A stretch of 64,000 nucleotides of DNA from Candidatus Melainabacteria bacterium (GTDB lineage: Bacteria > Cyanobacteriota > Vampirovibrionia > Obscuribacterales > Obscuribacteraceae). Positions 16,983 through 26,129 of this stretch are shown here, one piece after another (the stretch's first letter is position 1; each line of letters opens with the position of its first letter). The position numbers and the translations under genes were made by a program. Location of the stretch: NCBI GenBank assembly GCA_013288645.1, contig JABDBL010000005.1, forward strand, positions 1-64,000, read 5' to 3'. The notes beneath the pieces were generated by a model, which worked only from the letters and a program-made list of their open reading frames with translations, made no database searches and had not been told where the DNA came from.

Positions 16983-17768
16983 TTAGTAACTTTTTGTCAG
17001 CCAAAAGTCTTGATTGCGCTCAAAAAAATCTAGTATTGCTGGGCCGACTATTTGTGGGTGAGTGTATTGCACTTCGTGTCCAGCGTTGTTGATGATTAGC
17101 ATTTCGGATGAAGGGATGCTTTGGCGCATATCTATCATTTGTTGACGATTTGCCCAAAGGTCATTTTCACCCGATATTAACAAAGTAGGTACAGGTATTC
17201 TTTTTAGATCTTTAAGAGTGTAATTGGGATGCTTGGAAAGATTTTCTGATAATTGATCTATAAGCGTGCGCCAATAGTCCTTGCCTTTGCCGTGATCGTG
17301 CCAGTCAGATAATAGGTTAGCTAATTCTGGGGTTTCAAGTTCTATCAATTTTGTATCAATACATTGATTAGCAAGTTGTACTAAATCATCGTTGTAATAA
17401 TTTGCTCCCACACAAATGAGAGTATGTGCTAAATGTGGATTGGTCATGCCTATATGTAAGGCTATGATAGCACCGTCACTGAGACCACAAATGTGCACAG
17501 GTGAGATTTTCATTTTGTGAATAAATTGACAAATGTCATCGGCTACAAGCTCGTAGCTTATGTAGGGACGGGGATTATTTGTATGCCCGTGTCCTCTATG
17601 CTCGATTAGTATTACTCTGTATTTTTTATAAAATAATTCAGTAAGGTTGGTCCAGTGATTTTCTACATAGTCTATGGCGCCAGTAGCACCAGACAAAAAA
17701 ATAATAGGTTTGCCCGAACCGTATTCTTCATAATACAAGCGAATGTCATTTACTTCTAAATAAGGCAT
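16983..17768 (-). CDS. alpha/beta hydrolase
   Basis: PIIFLSGATG, HICGLSDGAIIALHIG nucleophile elbow, NNAGHEVQ. Confidence 0.88.
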   Translation of the reverse strand: MPYLEVNDIRLYYEEYGSGKPIIFLSGATGAIDYVENHWTNLTELFYKKYRVILIEHRGHGHTNNPRPYISYELVADDICQFIHKMKISPVHICGLSDGAIIALHIGMTNPHLAHTLICVGANYYNDDLVQLANQCIDTKLIELETPELANLLSDWHDHGKGKDYWRTLIDQLSENLSKHPNYTLKDLKRIPVPTLLISGENDLWANRQQMIDMRQSIPSSEMLIINNAGHEVQYTHPQIVGPAILDFFERNQDFWLTKSY

Positions 17769-17861
17769 TTTATCTCGTGGCTGGGCGTAGAATCATGCAG
17801 TCGTAAACATCTTAATTGTACAACCCAAGGACATTTTGTTCTCACAATGTTCTCACAAAAA

Positions 17862-18758
17862 CTAAGGTTTGGTTAATACTAATCCTACCCAACCTTTGTC
17901 CATTTTTTTGTCAATTAATTGAAATGGATAACGAGCAAGAGCGCTTTCTAGCAGATTTAATCTTTCTTCGATGATACCGGCAAGAATCAAATTTCCACCA
18001 CTGGCCAACATTTTGTTATAGTTAGGCAAAAAATCTATTATTACTTCAGCAGTCATATTCGAAAGGATGGTATGAAATTGTGTTTTGTTTGCTTTATCGA
18101 AAGCTTCCAAACTTTCTTGACGAAGTCTGATTTTGGTTTCAACCCCGTTAAGGGCAATATTATGCTCAGCATTTTCAAAAGCGTTTTCGTCAATGTCAAT
18201 TGCTATTATTTTTGCTTTTGGTAATAATAGTGCACTAGCTATAGATAAGATACCACTGCCGGTGCCTACGTCCAAAATATTAGGTCCTTGCAAGTATCTT
18301 TCGATTGCATGCAAACAAAATTTAGTTGTAGCATGCAGTCCAGTTCCAAAGGCCATACCCGGATCAATTATTATTTTTTTTTGCTCGGCACTTTCTTTTC
18401 TTTGTAACTTCTTAGTCGACCAGGGTGGACAAATTAAGAACGAGTCGCCTACGTGAAAGGGCGCAAAATGTTTTTTCCAATTACTTAACCAATCTTGATT
18501 GGCTAGGCTATCTATTTTAAGTGTATTCGCTACTCCTTCTAAACCGGACTGTTTAAAGTGGTAACGCAAATCATCAGCTTTTTCTTTAGACAAATCTTCT
18601 GGACGAAAGGAAGCTTTAATCAAAAGACTTTGTTGATCAATATTTGAAATTTCAAGTCCTAAGGTGCCATGCTCAAATAATATCCACGAACAAAGATCTT
18701 CTTCTGCCACATTTGACTGGCAAGATAGAATTGTCCAAATAGTTGTTTTCTCTTTCAT
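17862..18758 (-). CDS. prmA: ribosomal protein L11 methyltransferase
   Basis: IIDPGMAFGTGLHATTKFCLHAIE, ILDVGTGSGILSIAS, TILSNMTAEVI. Confidence 0.88.
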   Translation of the reverse strand: MKEKTTIWTILSCQSNVAEEDLCSWILFEHGTLGLEISNIDQQSLLIKASFRPEDLSKEKADDLRYHFKQSGLEGVANTLKIDSLANQDWLSNWKKHFAPFHVGDSFLICPPWSTKKLQRKESAEQKKIIIDPGMAFGTGLHATTKFCLHAIERYLQGPNILDVGTGSGILSIASALLLPKAKIIAIDIDENAFENAEHNIALNGVETKIRLRQESLEAFDKANKTQFHTILSNMTAEVIIDFLPNYNKMLASGGNLILAGIIEERLNLLESALARYPFQLIDKKMDKGWVGLVLTKP

Positions 18759-18991
18759 CTTTTTATTTTGGCTGCGCTCAAAAATTCATATATTCTACAT
18801 AAAAAGGGGTAATAGTGCTAATAGGTGAATCTATGGAGCTGTAAGCTGAAGTGTTAACGTTCGAGCGGAAGATTCTAGCTCGGTCAAATCAGCAAGCACG
18901 CGCACTAAGAAACGAGATGCGGTAGACATTATTAAATCTATGCATACAACCGATTGACTTATTGCAATTTTTGAAAAATGACTGGAAAGTA

Positions 18992-19048
18992 TGCCGAAGG
19001 TCGGACTTGAACCGACATGAGGGGTAAACCTCGGTTGATTTTGAGTCA
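18992..19048 (-). repeat. tRNA-Leu(CAA) 3'-half copy A (att-like)
   Basis: 57/57 identical to 21553-21609. Confidence 0.95.
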
Positions 19049-19174
19049 TCTATAGTGTACGGACATTATCTGCTATTGAGAATATAGTTGCTTCCAATGA
19101 TACCGTGCATTACATTTGTATGGTATAATAGATAGCCATTGGAAAACTCGATATGAACCGTTTGCAACGATTTC

Positions 19175-19203
19175 TTGACTTGGTACTCAATTTTGAGTAC
19201 TAT
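19175..19203 (+). promoter_or_regulatory. higBA promoter with operator palindrome
   Basis: TTGACT (19175-19180), 17-bp spacer, TACTAT (19198-19203); perfect GTACTCAA-TT-TTGAGTAC at 19183-19200. Confidence 0.6.
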
Positions 19204-19221
19204 CTAGAATAGGGGGTATGA

Positions 19222-19515
19222 ATGAAAGTGGTGGGTGAGGATAGTTTAAAAGACTATGCAAAATTACATCATAATGTCACTGCACCAATTGCTCGCTGGT
19301 TAAAGTTAACCAAGGCGGCAAGTTGGAAAAATCTCCATGATATAAAACATCATTTTCCAACAGTAGACTACATTCCTCAGAATCAATACTGTTTCAATAT
19401 TGGTGGCAACAATTATAGGTTAATCTCTGTTATCTCTTTTCAGTTAGGTGTAGTTACAGTTTTGGATATCATGACCCATGCTGAGTATACAAAAAAGAAG
19501 TTAAAATTTAGATGA
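19222..19515 (+). CDS. higB: HigB-type mRNA interferase toxin
   Basis: NIGGNNYRLISVISFQLGVVTVLDIMTHAEY; followed by HTH antitoxin. Confidence 0.85.
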   Translation: MKVVGEDSLKDYAKLHHNVTAPIARWLKLTKAASWKNLHDIKHHFPTVDYIPQNQYCFNIGGNNYRLISVISFQLGVVTVLDIMTHAEYTKKKLKFR

Positions 19516-19530
19516 GGTAAAGGCTGAGTA

Positions 19531-19950
19531 ATGAACGCAAAATATATGAAATTAGTAACACGTTGTCCGCTGCTACCAATTACTAGCAAAAGGATGCATG
19601 CCAGCGCCAAAAAAATGATGATTGAACTTACCAAAAAAGATGGGGAATTGTCAGTTGCAGAAATAGGATACGGAAAAGTTTTAACGCAACTGATAGAAAA
19701 TTATGAGCAACAATTAGTTGGTGATTTTTTTGAGGATGTAAGCGGCGAGGATGTGCTTGAATATTTTTGTAATGAGCACCAATTAAAGCAATCTGAAGTA
19801 GCAGCTATTGCCGGTATCTCAAAACAAAACTTAAATGATTATCTCAAGGGACGCAGAGGGCTTTCTAAAAAAGCATGCGTGCGGTTGGCAGCACATTTTA
19901 AATTAAACCCAGAAGTATTTTACTCAATGAAAGAGCTAGAAGTTGCCTAA
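19531..19950 (+). CDS. higA: HigA-type HTH antitoxin
   Basis: C-terminal HTH EYFCNEHQLKQSEVAAIAGISKQNLNDYLKGRRGLSKKACVRLAAHF. Confidence 0.85.
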   Translation: MNAKYMKLVTRCPLLPITSKRMHASAKKMMIELTKKDGELSVAEIGYGKVLTQLIENYEQQLVGDFFEDVSGEDVLEYFCNEHQLKQSEVAAIAGISKQNLNDYLKGRRGLSKKACVRLAAHFKLNPEVFYSMKELEVA

Positions 19951-19957
19951 TTTAATT

Positions 19958-20014
19958 TGCCGAAGGTCGGACTTGGACCGACATGAGGGGTAAACCTCGG
20001 ATGATTTTGAGTCA
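19958..20014 (-). repeat. tRNA-Leu(CAA) 3'-half copy B (att-like)
   Basis: 55/57 identical to 21553-21609. Confidence 0.95.
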
Positions 20015-20076
20015 TATATAGCGTGGGAGTGTTGTATGCTGCTGACAACTAGTTTTAGCATGAAGATAAATTCAGA

Positions 20077-20559
20077 TCACGAGACATTGCCATTCCTGCG
20101 TTTTATTTCAGCGTCAATTTCTTCGCGCGTGATTTTAAATCGTGACAGCAATTGCTGATCATCTTTTGTCCATGGCTTACCATCCAAGCTTCTCTCTCCG
20201 AAGTCAGCTAAACAAGCGGCTCGTCTATTCTCTTCACCCCTAGTAACTATTTGACTATAGGAATCTATCTCTTCGCGAGATAAATTAAAACGTTGAGCCA
20301 CTCGCAAGGCATCCTCTAGCCACGATTCTCCTTTGGCTAATTTGCTTTCCACAATATCGGCTAGCTTTCTGGCTGCCTTGGTTCCCTCTTTGCTAGAAAA
20401 CAAACAGCCCATTAAATACCGATGTCTTCCTTTCGACATTCCTCCATCGCCATAACCTAATTTCGTTTGGATTGGAGGGAAGGATCCGCCTGATGATTCG
20501 GTTTGAGTTTTAGGTTCTATATGTTCTTCGCCGTTAGGCTTCTCATTTTCAGCTGTCAT
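20077..20559 (-). CDS. hypothetical protein, sole ORF of the middle cassette
   Basis: 160-aa ORF with two similar halves (RFNLSREEIDSYSQ / RFKITREEIDAEIK). Confidence 0.6.
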   Translation of the reverse strand: MTAENEKPNGEEHIEPKTQTESSGGSFPPIQTKLGYGDGGMSKGRHRYLMGCLFSSKEGTKAARKLADIVESKLAKGESWLEDALRVAQRFNLSREEIDSYSQIVTRGEENRRAACLADFGERSLDGKPWTKDDQQLLSRFKITREEIDAEIKRRNGNVS

Positions 20560-20671
20560 AATAACCTATACTATGTGGTGGATGGCGCTATTGTATAATG
20601 CCCATTTTTCTGCGACATAAATCTGCAGACGTTCTGAGCATTATTTAAAGTGATGTAGGAAGAAAAAAACT

Positions 20672-20721
20672 GTCGAAGATCGGACTTGAACCCACATGCG
20701 GAGTAAATGATCTTGAGTCAT
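20672..20721 (-). repeat. tRNA-Leu 3'-half copy C, decayed
   Basis: tgtcgaagatcggacttgaacccacatgcggagtaaatgatcttgagtca aligns to 21553-21609 with several mismatches and about 7 bp deleted. Confidence 0.85.
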
Positions 20722-20777
20722 TGTGTAATGATATCAAAGACTTAGTCAAGAATACATTTCAAACAATACTTATTCTA

Positions 20778-21086
20778 TTAATTAGCCCGTTCGTAAAACA
20801 CGATGCCAACTCGTTTTATATGGTCGCGCAGGTCGGCATTTTCAAGTTCATCGAAAAGTGAAAGGTCAATGGTGTAGGGCAGAAGAAGATCATCGACTGC
20901 TTCCACTATATCTGTACGCAGTTCGGGAGTGAGTGCTGTGCCATATAGCGTCAAATCAATATCGGATCCAGCTTTATAATTACCTTTTGCTCGCGAACCG
21001 TACAAAATAGCCTTTTCAATTTCAGGAAAACGTGTAAAAACACTGCAGATCTTTTCAATGACTTTTTGGGTCAGTCCATACTTCAT
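20778..21086 (-). CDS. MNT-type nucleotidyltransferase (antitoxin of MNT/HEPN pair)
   Basis: ILYGSRAKGNYKAGSDIDLTLYG. Confidence 0.88.
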   Translation of the reverse strand: MKYGLTQKVIEKICSVFTRFPEIEKAILYGSRAKGNYKAGSDIDLTLYGTALTPELRTDIVEAVDDLLLPYTIDLSLFDELENADLRDHIKRVGIVFYERAN

Positions 21087-21508
21087 AACTTGCTGTCTTG
21101 CTGCTCGTAAAGTGCAGTAAACTTTTTTGCCATACTCATAAATGCTGGATAAAAGTTCTCCAAGATGTTGTGCACTATTTTATCGGCTACAGCAGTATTG
21201 TAGGTATGTGATGTCTGGTTACGAGCAGTTATCATATCCATCCACTGCTCGCCTTGCTCTAGCAGGCCATTTTTAAACGCCTCGCGGGTAGCATCTTTTG
21301 AGCCGATCAAACCGACAATGCCCTTATCTTCCAAATAATCCTTGAGGACATTCCAGGCTAATTCATGCGTGAACTCAAAACTTTGAATTAAGCCTTGTTG
21401 TTCCAACTTTGTCAGAGGGCGTTCTTCGGACAGTGCCTTCGCCTCACTTAAATTTTGCAGGGCTTTACTATAGTTGCTAAATCGCTGTTTCCAACGGACA
21501 TCGTGCAT
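21083..21508 (-). CDS. HEPN-fold nucleotidyltransferase substrate-binding protein, HI0074 family (candidate toxin)
   Basis: SFEFTHELAWNVLKDYLE, DMITARNQTSHTYN; ATGA overlap with the MNT gene. Confidence 0.85.
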   Translation of the reverse strand: MHDVRWKQRFSNYSKALQNLSEAKALSEERPLTKLEQQGLIQSFEFTHELAWNVLKDYLEDKGIVGLIGSKDATREAFKNGLLEQGEQWMDMITARNQTSHTYNTAVADKIVHNILENFYPAFMSMAKKFTALYEQQDSKL

Positions 21509-21552
21509 AGTCTAAACCACAGCTATAATAAAAGAGGTGTTAGGTAAAAATT

Positions 21553-21637
21553 TGCCGAAGGTCGGACTTGAACCGACATGAGGGGTAAACCTCGGTTGAT
21601 TTTGAGTCAACTGCGTCTGCCATTTCGCCACTTCGGC
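21553..21637 (-). tRNA. tRNA-Leu (anticodon CAA)
   Basis: GCCGAAG...CTTCGGC acceptor; anticodon arm GTTGA-CTCAAAA-TCAAC; long variable arm; GGTTCAAGTCC T-arm; CCA not encoded. Confidence 0.95.
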
Positions 21638-21657
21638 TAGTGTGATAAATTTCTAGC

Positions 21658-22398
21658 ATGAAAACAGATCGGTCGCAAGTAAAACAAGACTTTCGGTTAA
21701 ACATCAATAAATCAACTGGCTTATTGAATTGTTTAGTAACTGGCTATGATCCCTTTGAAGATCAGCCATTCAACCCTAGTGAAGAACTTGTCAATAACAT
21801 GCCGGACTCGTTTAGTCTTTCTAAAAACAATGTGAGGATAAATTTAAGCGGCCTTGTTCTGCCAACATGTGGAGAAATGGCTTGGCCGATTTTAGAACCG
21901 GTTTTAGACGAGATGACAACAAATAAAAAACCTTGCCTAATACTTATGCTTGGTCTTGCAGCTCTAAGGAAAAATATAACTTTGGAGCGTTTTGCTCTCA
22001 ATATTCTTGATGGAGAGAGAAAAGATAATTATGGGCATGTTTATAGCGGTCAGATAATCGAAGCTGGGGCACCGCAAGCTATAAAAACCAATGCACCGAT
22101 AGAAGAAGCATTGGCTTATTTGAGGAAAAAAGGATTACCGGCAGACATATCAAATTTTTGTGGTACTTATGTTTGTAATGAAATTTACTTTCAAGTGTTG
22201 CGTTATTTTGAGAAGACAAGAATAAAAAACTGTATAAGTTTTGTTCATCTGCCGCTACCAAAAGCTTATGGACAGGTTTTAGCGCAGAAGGGAACAAAGA
22301 AAACAATACAGTTGGCGCGTGGTAAGAAAAAGCAGCTTGAGGCTATGCAATTGATTTTAATCAACTTGCTGGAATTTTATGCTAAGACCCTTATCTAG
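21658..22398 (+). CDS. pyroglutamyl-peptidase I family (C15) protein
   Basis: LVTGYDPFEDQPFNPSE, LERFALNI, NFCGTYVCNEIYF, FVHLP. Confidence 0.8.
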   Translation: MKTDRSQVKQDFRLNINKSTGLLNCLVTGYDPFEDQPFNPSEELVNNMPDSFSLSKNNVRINLSGLVLPTCGEMAWPILEPVLDEMTTNKKPCLILMLGLAALRKNITLERFALNILDGERKDNYGHVYSGQIIEAGAPQAIKTNAPIEEALAYLRKKGLPADISNFCGTYVCNEIYFQVLRYFEKTRIKNCISFVHLPLPKAYGQVLAQKGTKKTIQLARGKKKQLEAMQLILINLLEFYAKTLI

Positions 22399-22434
22399 AA
22401 TCATACAATTTAGGACTGAGGTAATTAGTAAAAA

Positions 22435-23931
22435 GTGACATCGTATATTCTCAGTATTGATCAAGGTACTACTAGCTGCAGAGCAATAGTTTTTAATTTG
22501 GCAGGTAGTATTTTAGGTATTGGACAGAAAGAGTTTACACAGTACTTTCCTCATTCAGGCTGGGTGGAACATGATGCCAATGAAATTTTAGAAAAACAAA
22601 TTGAGTGTATTAAAGAAGCTATTAAAGCAGCCGATATCGATGCTTCCAAAATAACTTATGTGGGGCTAACTAATCAACGTGAGACAACTGTTGTTTGGGA
22701 TAAAACAAATGGTAAGCCAATATGTCCAGCTATAGTATGGCAATGTCGTCGCACAGCTGATATCGTTGAAAAATTGAGTAAGCGTAATACTAAATCAGGA
22801 GCAAATTTTGCAGACGTAATTAGAGAAAAAACTGGTCTAATTGCCGATGCTTATTTTTCGGGAACAAAAATTCAATGGATATTGGAGAATGTGTCTGGCG
22901 CACGTCAGTTGGCAGATGCTAACAAATTAGCTTTTGGCACCATAGACTCTTGGCTAATATATAAACTTACTGAGGAGGTAAGACATGTCACTGAAGCGAG
23001 TAATGCTTCACGAACAATGCTTTTTGATATTAATAAGCTTGATTGGGATGATGAATTATTAGGTGCTATGCATGTTCCCAGAGCAATGATGCCAGAGGTA
23101 CTTGACTCAGATAGTTTATTTGGACATACAAATAAAAAACTACTTGGTTTTAGGGCGCCACTGCTCGCGGTATTGGGCGATCAACAAGCAGCTTTATTTG
23201 GGCAGAGTTGTATCGAATCCGGGATGTTCAAATGTACTTATGGTACCGGCAGCTTTCTGTTAGGCAATATTGGTACCGATAAAAAAACTGTAAATGGACT
23301 CTTAACTACAATTGCTTGGAAACTGAAGGGTAAACAAGCCATTTATGCCCTTGAGGGAGCTAGTTTTATGGGCGGTGCTGTTATGCAGTGGCTCAGGGAT
23401 GGACTTGGGCTAATTGAGTCTAATGCTGAGTCAGAAGAATTAGCAAAATCGCTTACTTCGAATGGTGGTGTTTATCTGGTACCAGGACATGTTGGTTTAG
23501 GTTCCCCCTGGTGGAACCCGCATATACGCGGAACTATTTTTGGCTTATCGCGTGAAAGTAACAGAGCTAGTATAGTGCGGGCGGGTTTAGAATCAATTGC
23601 CTACCAGATTAAAGATATTGGTTATGAAATGGATTTGGCAAAAGTCAAAATGAATGAATTAAGAGTGGATGGCGGAGCTTCCACAAATGATTGGCTTATG
23701 CAATTTCAAGCGGATTTGCTAGGAGTATCGGTAAGGCGCAATGAACAAACTGAAGCTACAGCCTGGGGTGTGGGCTTACTAGCAGCTAAAAATGCTAATT
23801 TGCTTAGTGTTGCTGATCTTAAAAATGATTTGAAGAAGAGCGAATTGTTCTCGCCAGATAAAGATAGAAGAGCTGATTATGAACGCTGGCGGCAAGCGGT
23901 AAAAGCTGCGCTTACTTTTGCTGCTGGATAA
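22435..23931 (+). CDS. glpK: glycerol kinase (GTG start)
   Basis: ILSIDQGTTSCRAIVF, LTNQRETTVVWDK, VDGGASTNDWLMQFQADLL. Confidence 0.95.
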   Translation: MTSYILSIDQGTTSCRAIVFNLAGSILGIGQKEFTQYFPHSGWVEHDANEILEKQIECIKEAIKAADIDASKITYVGLTNQRETTVVWDKTNGKPICPAIVWQCRRTADIVEKLSKRNTKSGANFADVIREKTGLIADAYFSGTKIQWILENVSGARQLADANKLAFGTIDSWLIYKLTEEVRHVTEASNASRTMLFDINKLDWDDELLGAMHVPRAMMPEVLDSDSLFGHTNKKLLGFRAPLLAVLGDQQAALFGQSCIESGMFKCTYGTGSFLLGNIGTDKKTVNGLLTTIAWKLKGKQAIYALEGASFMGGAVMQWLRDGLGLIESNAESEELAKSLTSNGGVYLVPGHVGLGSPWWNPHIRGTIFGLSRESNRASIVRAGLESIAYQIKDIGYEMDLAKVKMNELRVDGGASTNDWLMQFQADLLGVSVRRNEQTEATAWGVGLLAAKNANLLSVADLKNDLKKSELFSPDKDRRADYERWRQAVKAALTFAAG

Positions 23932-23957
23932 ATCATAAGCGATAAAACGCTAAGAGA

Positions 23958-23991
23958 AACAGAAAGGCGATCGCAGGATCGTCTTTCTGTT
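23958..23991 (+). terminator. hairpin terminator after glpK
   Basis: AACAGAAAGGCGATC-GCAG-GATCGTCTTTCTGTT followed by TT. Confidence 0.7.
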
Positions 23992-24024
23992 TTAAGACTG
24001 TATTTTTATGCTATAAACTAGGTT

Positions 24025-25023
24025 TTAGTTAACTTTTAAACCTAGTCTAGAACGCTTTTCGTTGATAATAGCAACGTCTTGATTGAGTCTAGTATTGATA
24101 ATATCGAGTTTGGTTGATAATCTATGTTTGTTTGATTCGCTCAATACTCCATCTTTTTTATATTTTGTTTCTAAAGCAGCTACAGTGTTTAATTGTTCTT
24201 TTAATGTAGACACTTGTTGTGCAGATAATCTACCAGCTGTGTATTCATCATCGATTCTTTGCAGCATTTTTGCTTGACGATAGTCAATATCGTCCATTAC
24301 TACTAATTCTCCATTGGTAGTTAGTATACGTGCGGCGATCAATGGTGTGTCAGCGGTTGCGGGCATGAACGGTCTTAGCCGATCCTGGAGATCATTTAGA
24401 TCAACAGCTATTTGAAGAGCTTCTGAATAGGAAATGACACCGTCATTTTGCTTGGCTGTTATTTCACAAGTGGCTATTCTGTCTAATTCTTTTCGCAAAG
24501 CACCAGCTTCTGCGGGATCCACGGTGCCTCCGGCTTGGCAGTTAGTAATCATTGCTTCAATATTGGCACGCTTAGCATCTATTGATGCTACAAAAGGATC
24601 TAAAGCCGGTATTATCGTTAGTGCAATTGGTTTACCAGAAGGATCTATACCAGCTACGACACGACCGCTTTCCTTATTTATAACGACTAAACCAGGATGA
24701 ACTAAGCTTAGATCGGTAAAACCAGATATAGGATTGTAGCCTCCTATTGCGTTGCCAGTAATAGGATCAATTACAAAATATGTGCTGCTGCTAGGTAAAA
24801 CAAAAGCTGTCCCAGTAGGTGTTATAGCAGTTGTTTGAACAGTTGTAGTACTATCAGGATAAACTGATTTAGAAACTGTACGGGTTGTTGTTGTTTCGGA
24901 ACCGCCAGGAACTGGAGTAGTGGTAGTTTTTACTGTAGTTGTCTCTATATCTGCTAATACGGGTAATGAAATTATTCCACTGGCAAATAGCAGTGCCATG
25001 GTAATTTTCTTATTAAAATTCAT
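24025..25023 (-). CDS. secreted protein with Thr-rich N-terminal region
   Basis: Signal peptide, TTTVKTTTTPVPGGSETTTTRTV. Confidence 0.6.
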   Translation of the reverse strand: MNFNKKITMALLFASGIISLPVLADIETTTVKTTTTPVPGGSETTTTRTVSKSVYPDSTTTVQTTAITPTGTAFVLPSSSTYFVIDPITGNAIGGYNPISGFTDLSLVHPGLVVINKESGRVVAGIDPSGKPIALTIIPALDPFVASIDAKRANIEAMITNCQAGGTVDPAEAGALRKELDRIATCEITAKQNDGVISYSEALQIAVDLNDLQDRLRPFMPATADTPLIAARILTTNGELVVMDDIDYRQAKMLQRIDDEYTAGRLSAQQVSTLKEQLNTVAALETKYKKDGVLSESNKHRLSTKLDIINTRLNQDVAIINEKRSRLGLKVN

Positions 25024-25169
25024 GCCTTATTTTTCCTTTATTCAAAAATGCTTTAAGACCCGGGGTACAAACTCAACACTGTTTATTTGCATAAACCACA
25101 TAGCTCGGTTTTACAGCTTATTTATATATTCGTCAATTCCTTGCAACGGGTAAGCAAAAAACAGAAAGA

Positions 25170-26123
25170 TTATTCCAAATTGTCTGCTAAAGCACTGGCT
25201 AAGCCGTATTTCTGTACTTGATCAAAATTCACTGCTTTAACAATATCGAAGGCTGCTCCTGAAGTTACAAGTTTTTGAGTTAAGTCTTTAACAAACTTTT
25301 CTCCCTGTGAATCGTGTCCGCCGATAAGGAAGAAAACTATAGTGATTTCGTTTGGATTCTTTAGTGAGTGAGTTAGATCGATCAACAGTTTTTTTACGGC
25401 GTGGGGATCGTCTGGACAGCCGTCTGTTATGATGCCAACCAATAGTGGTTTGATTTTTACTTTTGAAAGTTTCTCTCTCTTAAAATAATCGTCAAAGACT
25501 TTCCTCAAGGGTAGCGTCAAGTTTGTGCTGCCACCGGGATTATTAGTGGCAAAAATATGGGCTAGGCTATTGGTGTTGACACGAGGAAACAAGTAACAAC
25601 CCGAATCAAAAAGCAGAACCGTAAACCCTGCCGGTAGTATTTGTTGAGTCAGTTCTGACATTTGAGCAATTTGTTGTCGACACCATTGCCAGCGAGTATT
25701 TTCTGAACTGCCTCCAATTATTAATGATGGCAGTATGCTTTTTAGTCCTGAATTGCCGTTTCTAGGACAATCTGGTGTGTCCATGGAACCGGACTTATCT
25801 ATTAAAAGGATTATGTCGTGAGCAGCTAATTTCTGCAATTGGACCTGGGTGAGGTTGCCGGGCTCACTTTCTTGATTGACCCCACCTTTTATTGCAGCGG
25901 GATTGTGTGAATTAGGTGTTGGTAAATTGATACGAAAAGCCGAGCTATTGTCGTTGCTGGAACTAGGGTCGTTGTTGTTCGATGAGCTACCAGGTGAATT
26001 GTTGGTCTCACTTTCTACAGGTCTAGACAATCGCAATCTATCTTGAGCGTGAATAGCTATAGAAAAAATTATAGAGAACGAGAGCAATACAAGAATACTG
26101 AGAAAATTTACTCTTCTATTCAT
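25170..26123 (-). CDS. exported von Willebrand factor A-domain protein
   Basis: DIILLIDKSGSMDT MIDAS motif; signal peptide. Confidence 0.85.
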   Translation of the reverse strand: MNRRVNFLSILVLLSFSIIFSIAIHAQDRLRLSRPVESETNNSPGSSSNNNDPSSSNDNSSAFRINLPTPNSHNPAAIKGGVNQESEPGNLTQVQLQKLAAHDIILLIDKSGSMDTPDCPRNGNSGLKSILPSLIIGGSSENTRWQWCRQQIAQMSELTQQILPAGFTVLLFDSGCYLFPRVNTNSLAHIFATNNPGGSTNLTLPLRKVFDDYFKREKLSKVKIKPLLVGIITDGCPDDPHAVKKLLIDLTHSLKNPNEITIVFFLIGGHDSQGEKFVKDLTQKLVTSGAAFDIVKAVNFDQVQKYGLASALADNLE

Positions 26124-26129
26124 TATTGC

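Noticed and set aside
18831-19049. 72-aa minus ORF MTQNQPRFTPHVGSSPTFGIL
   Set aside because: Translation of the tRNA-Leu 3'-half repeat; a typical tRNA-derived false ORF.
24025-25023. Thr-rich secreted ORF as a phase-variable adhesin
   Set aside because: Thr tracts are short and not built from perfect DNA repeats; no evidence of slippage.
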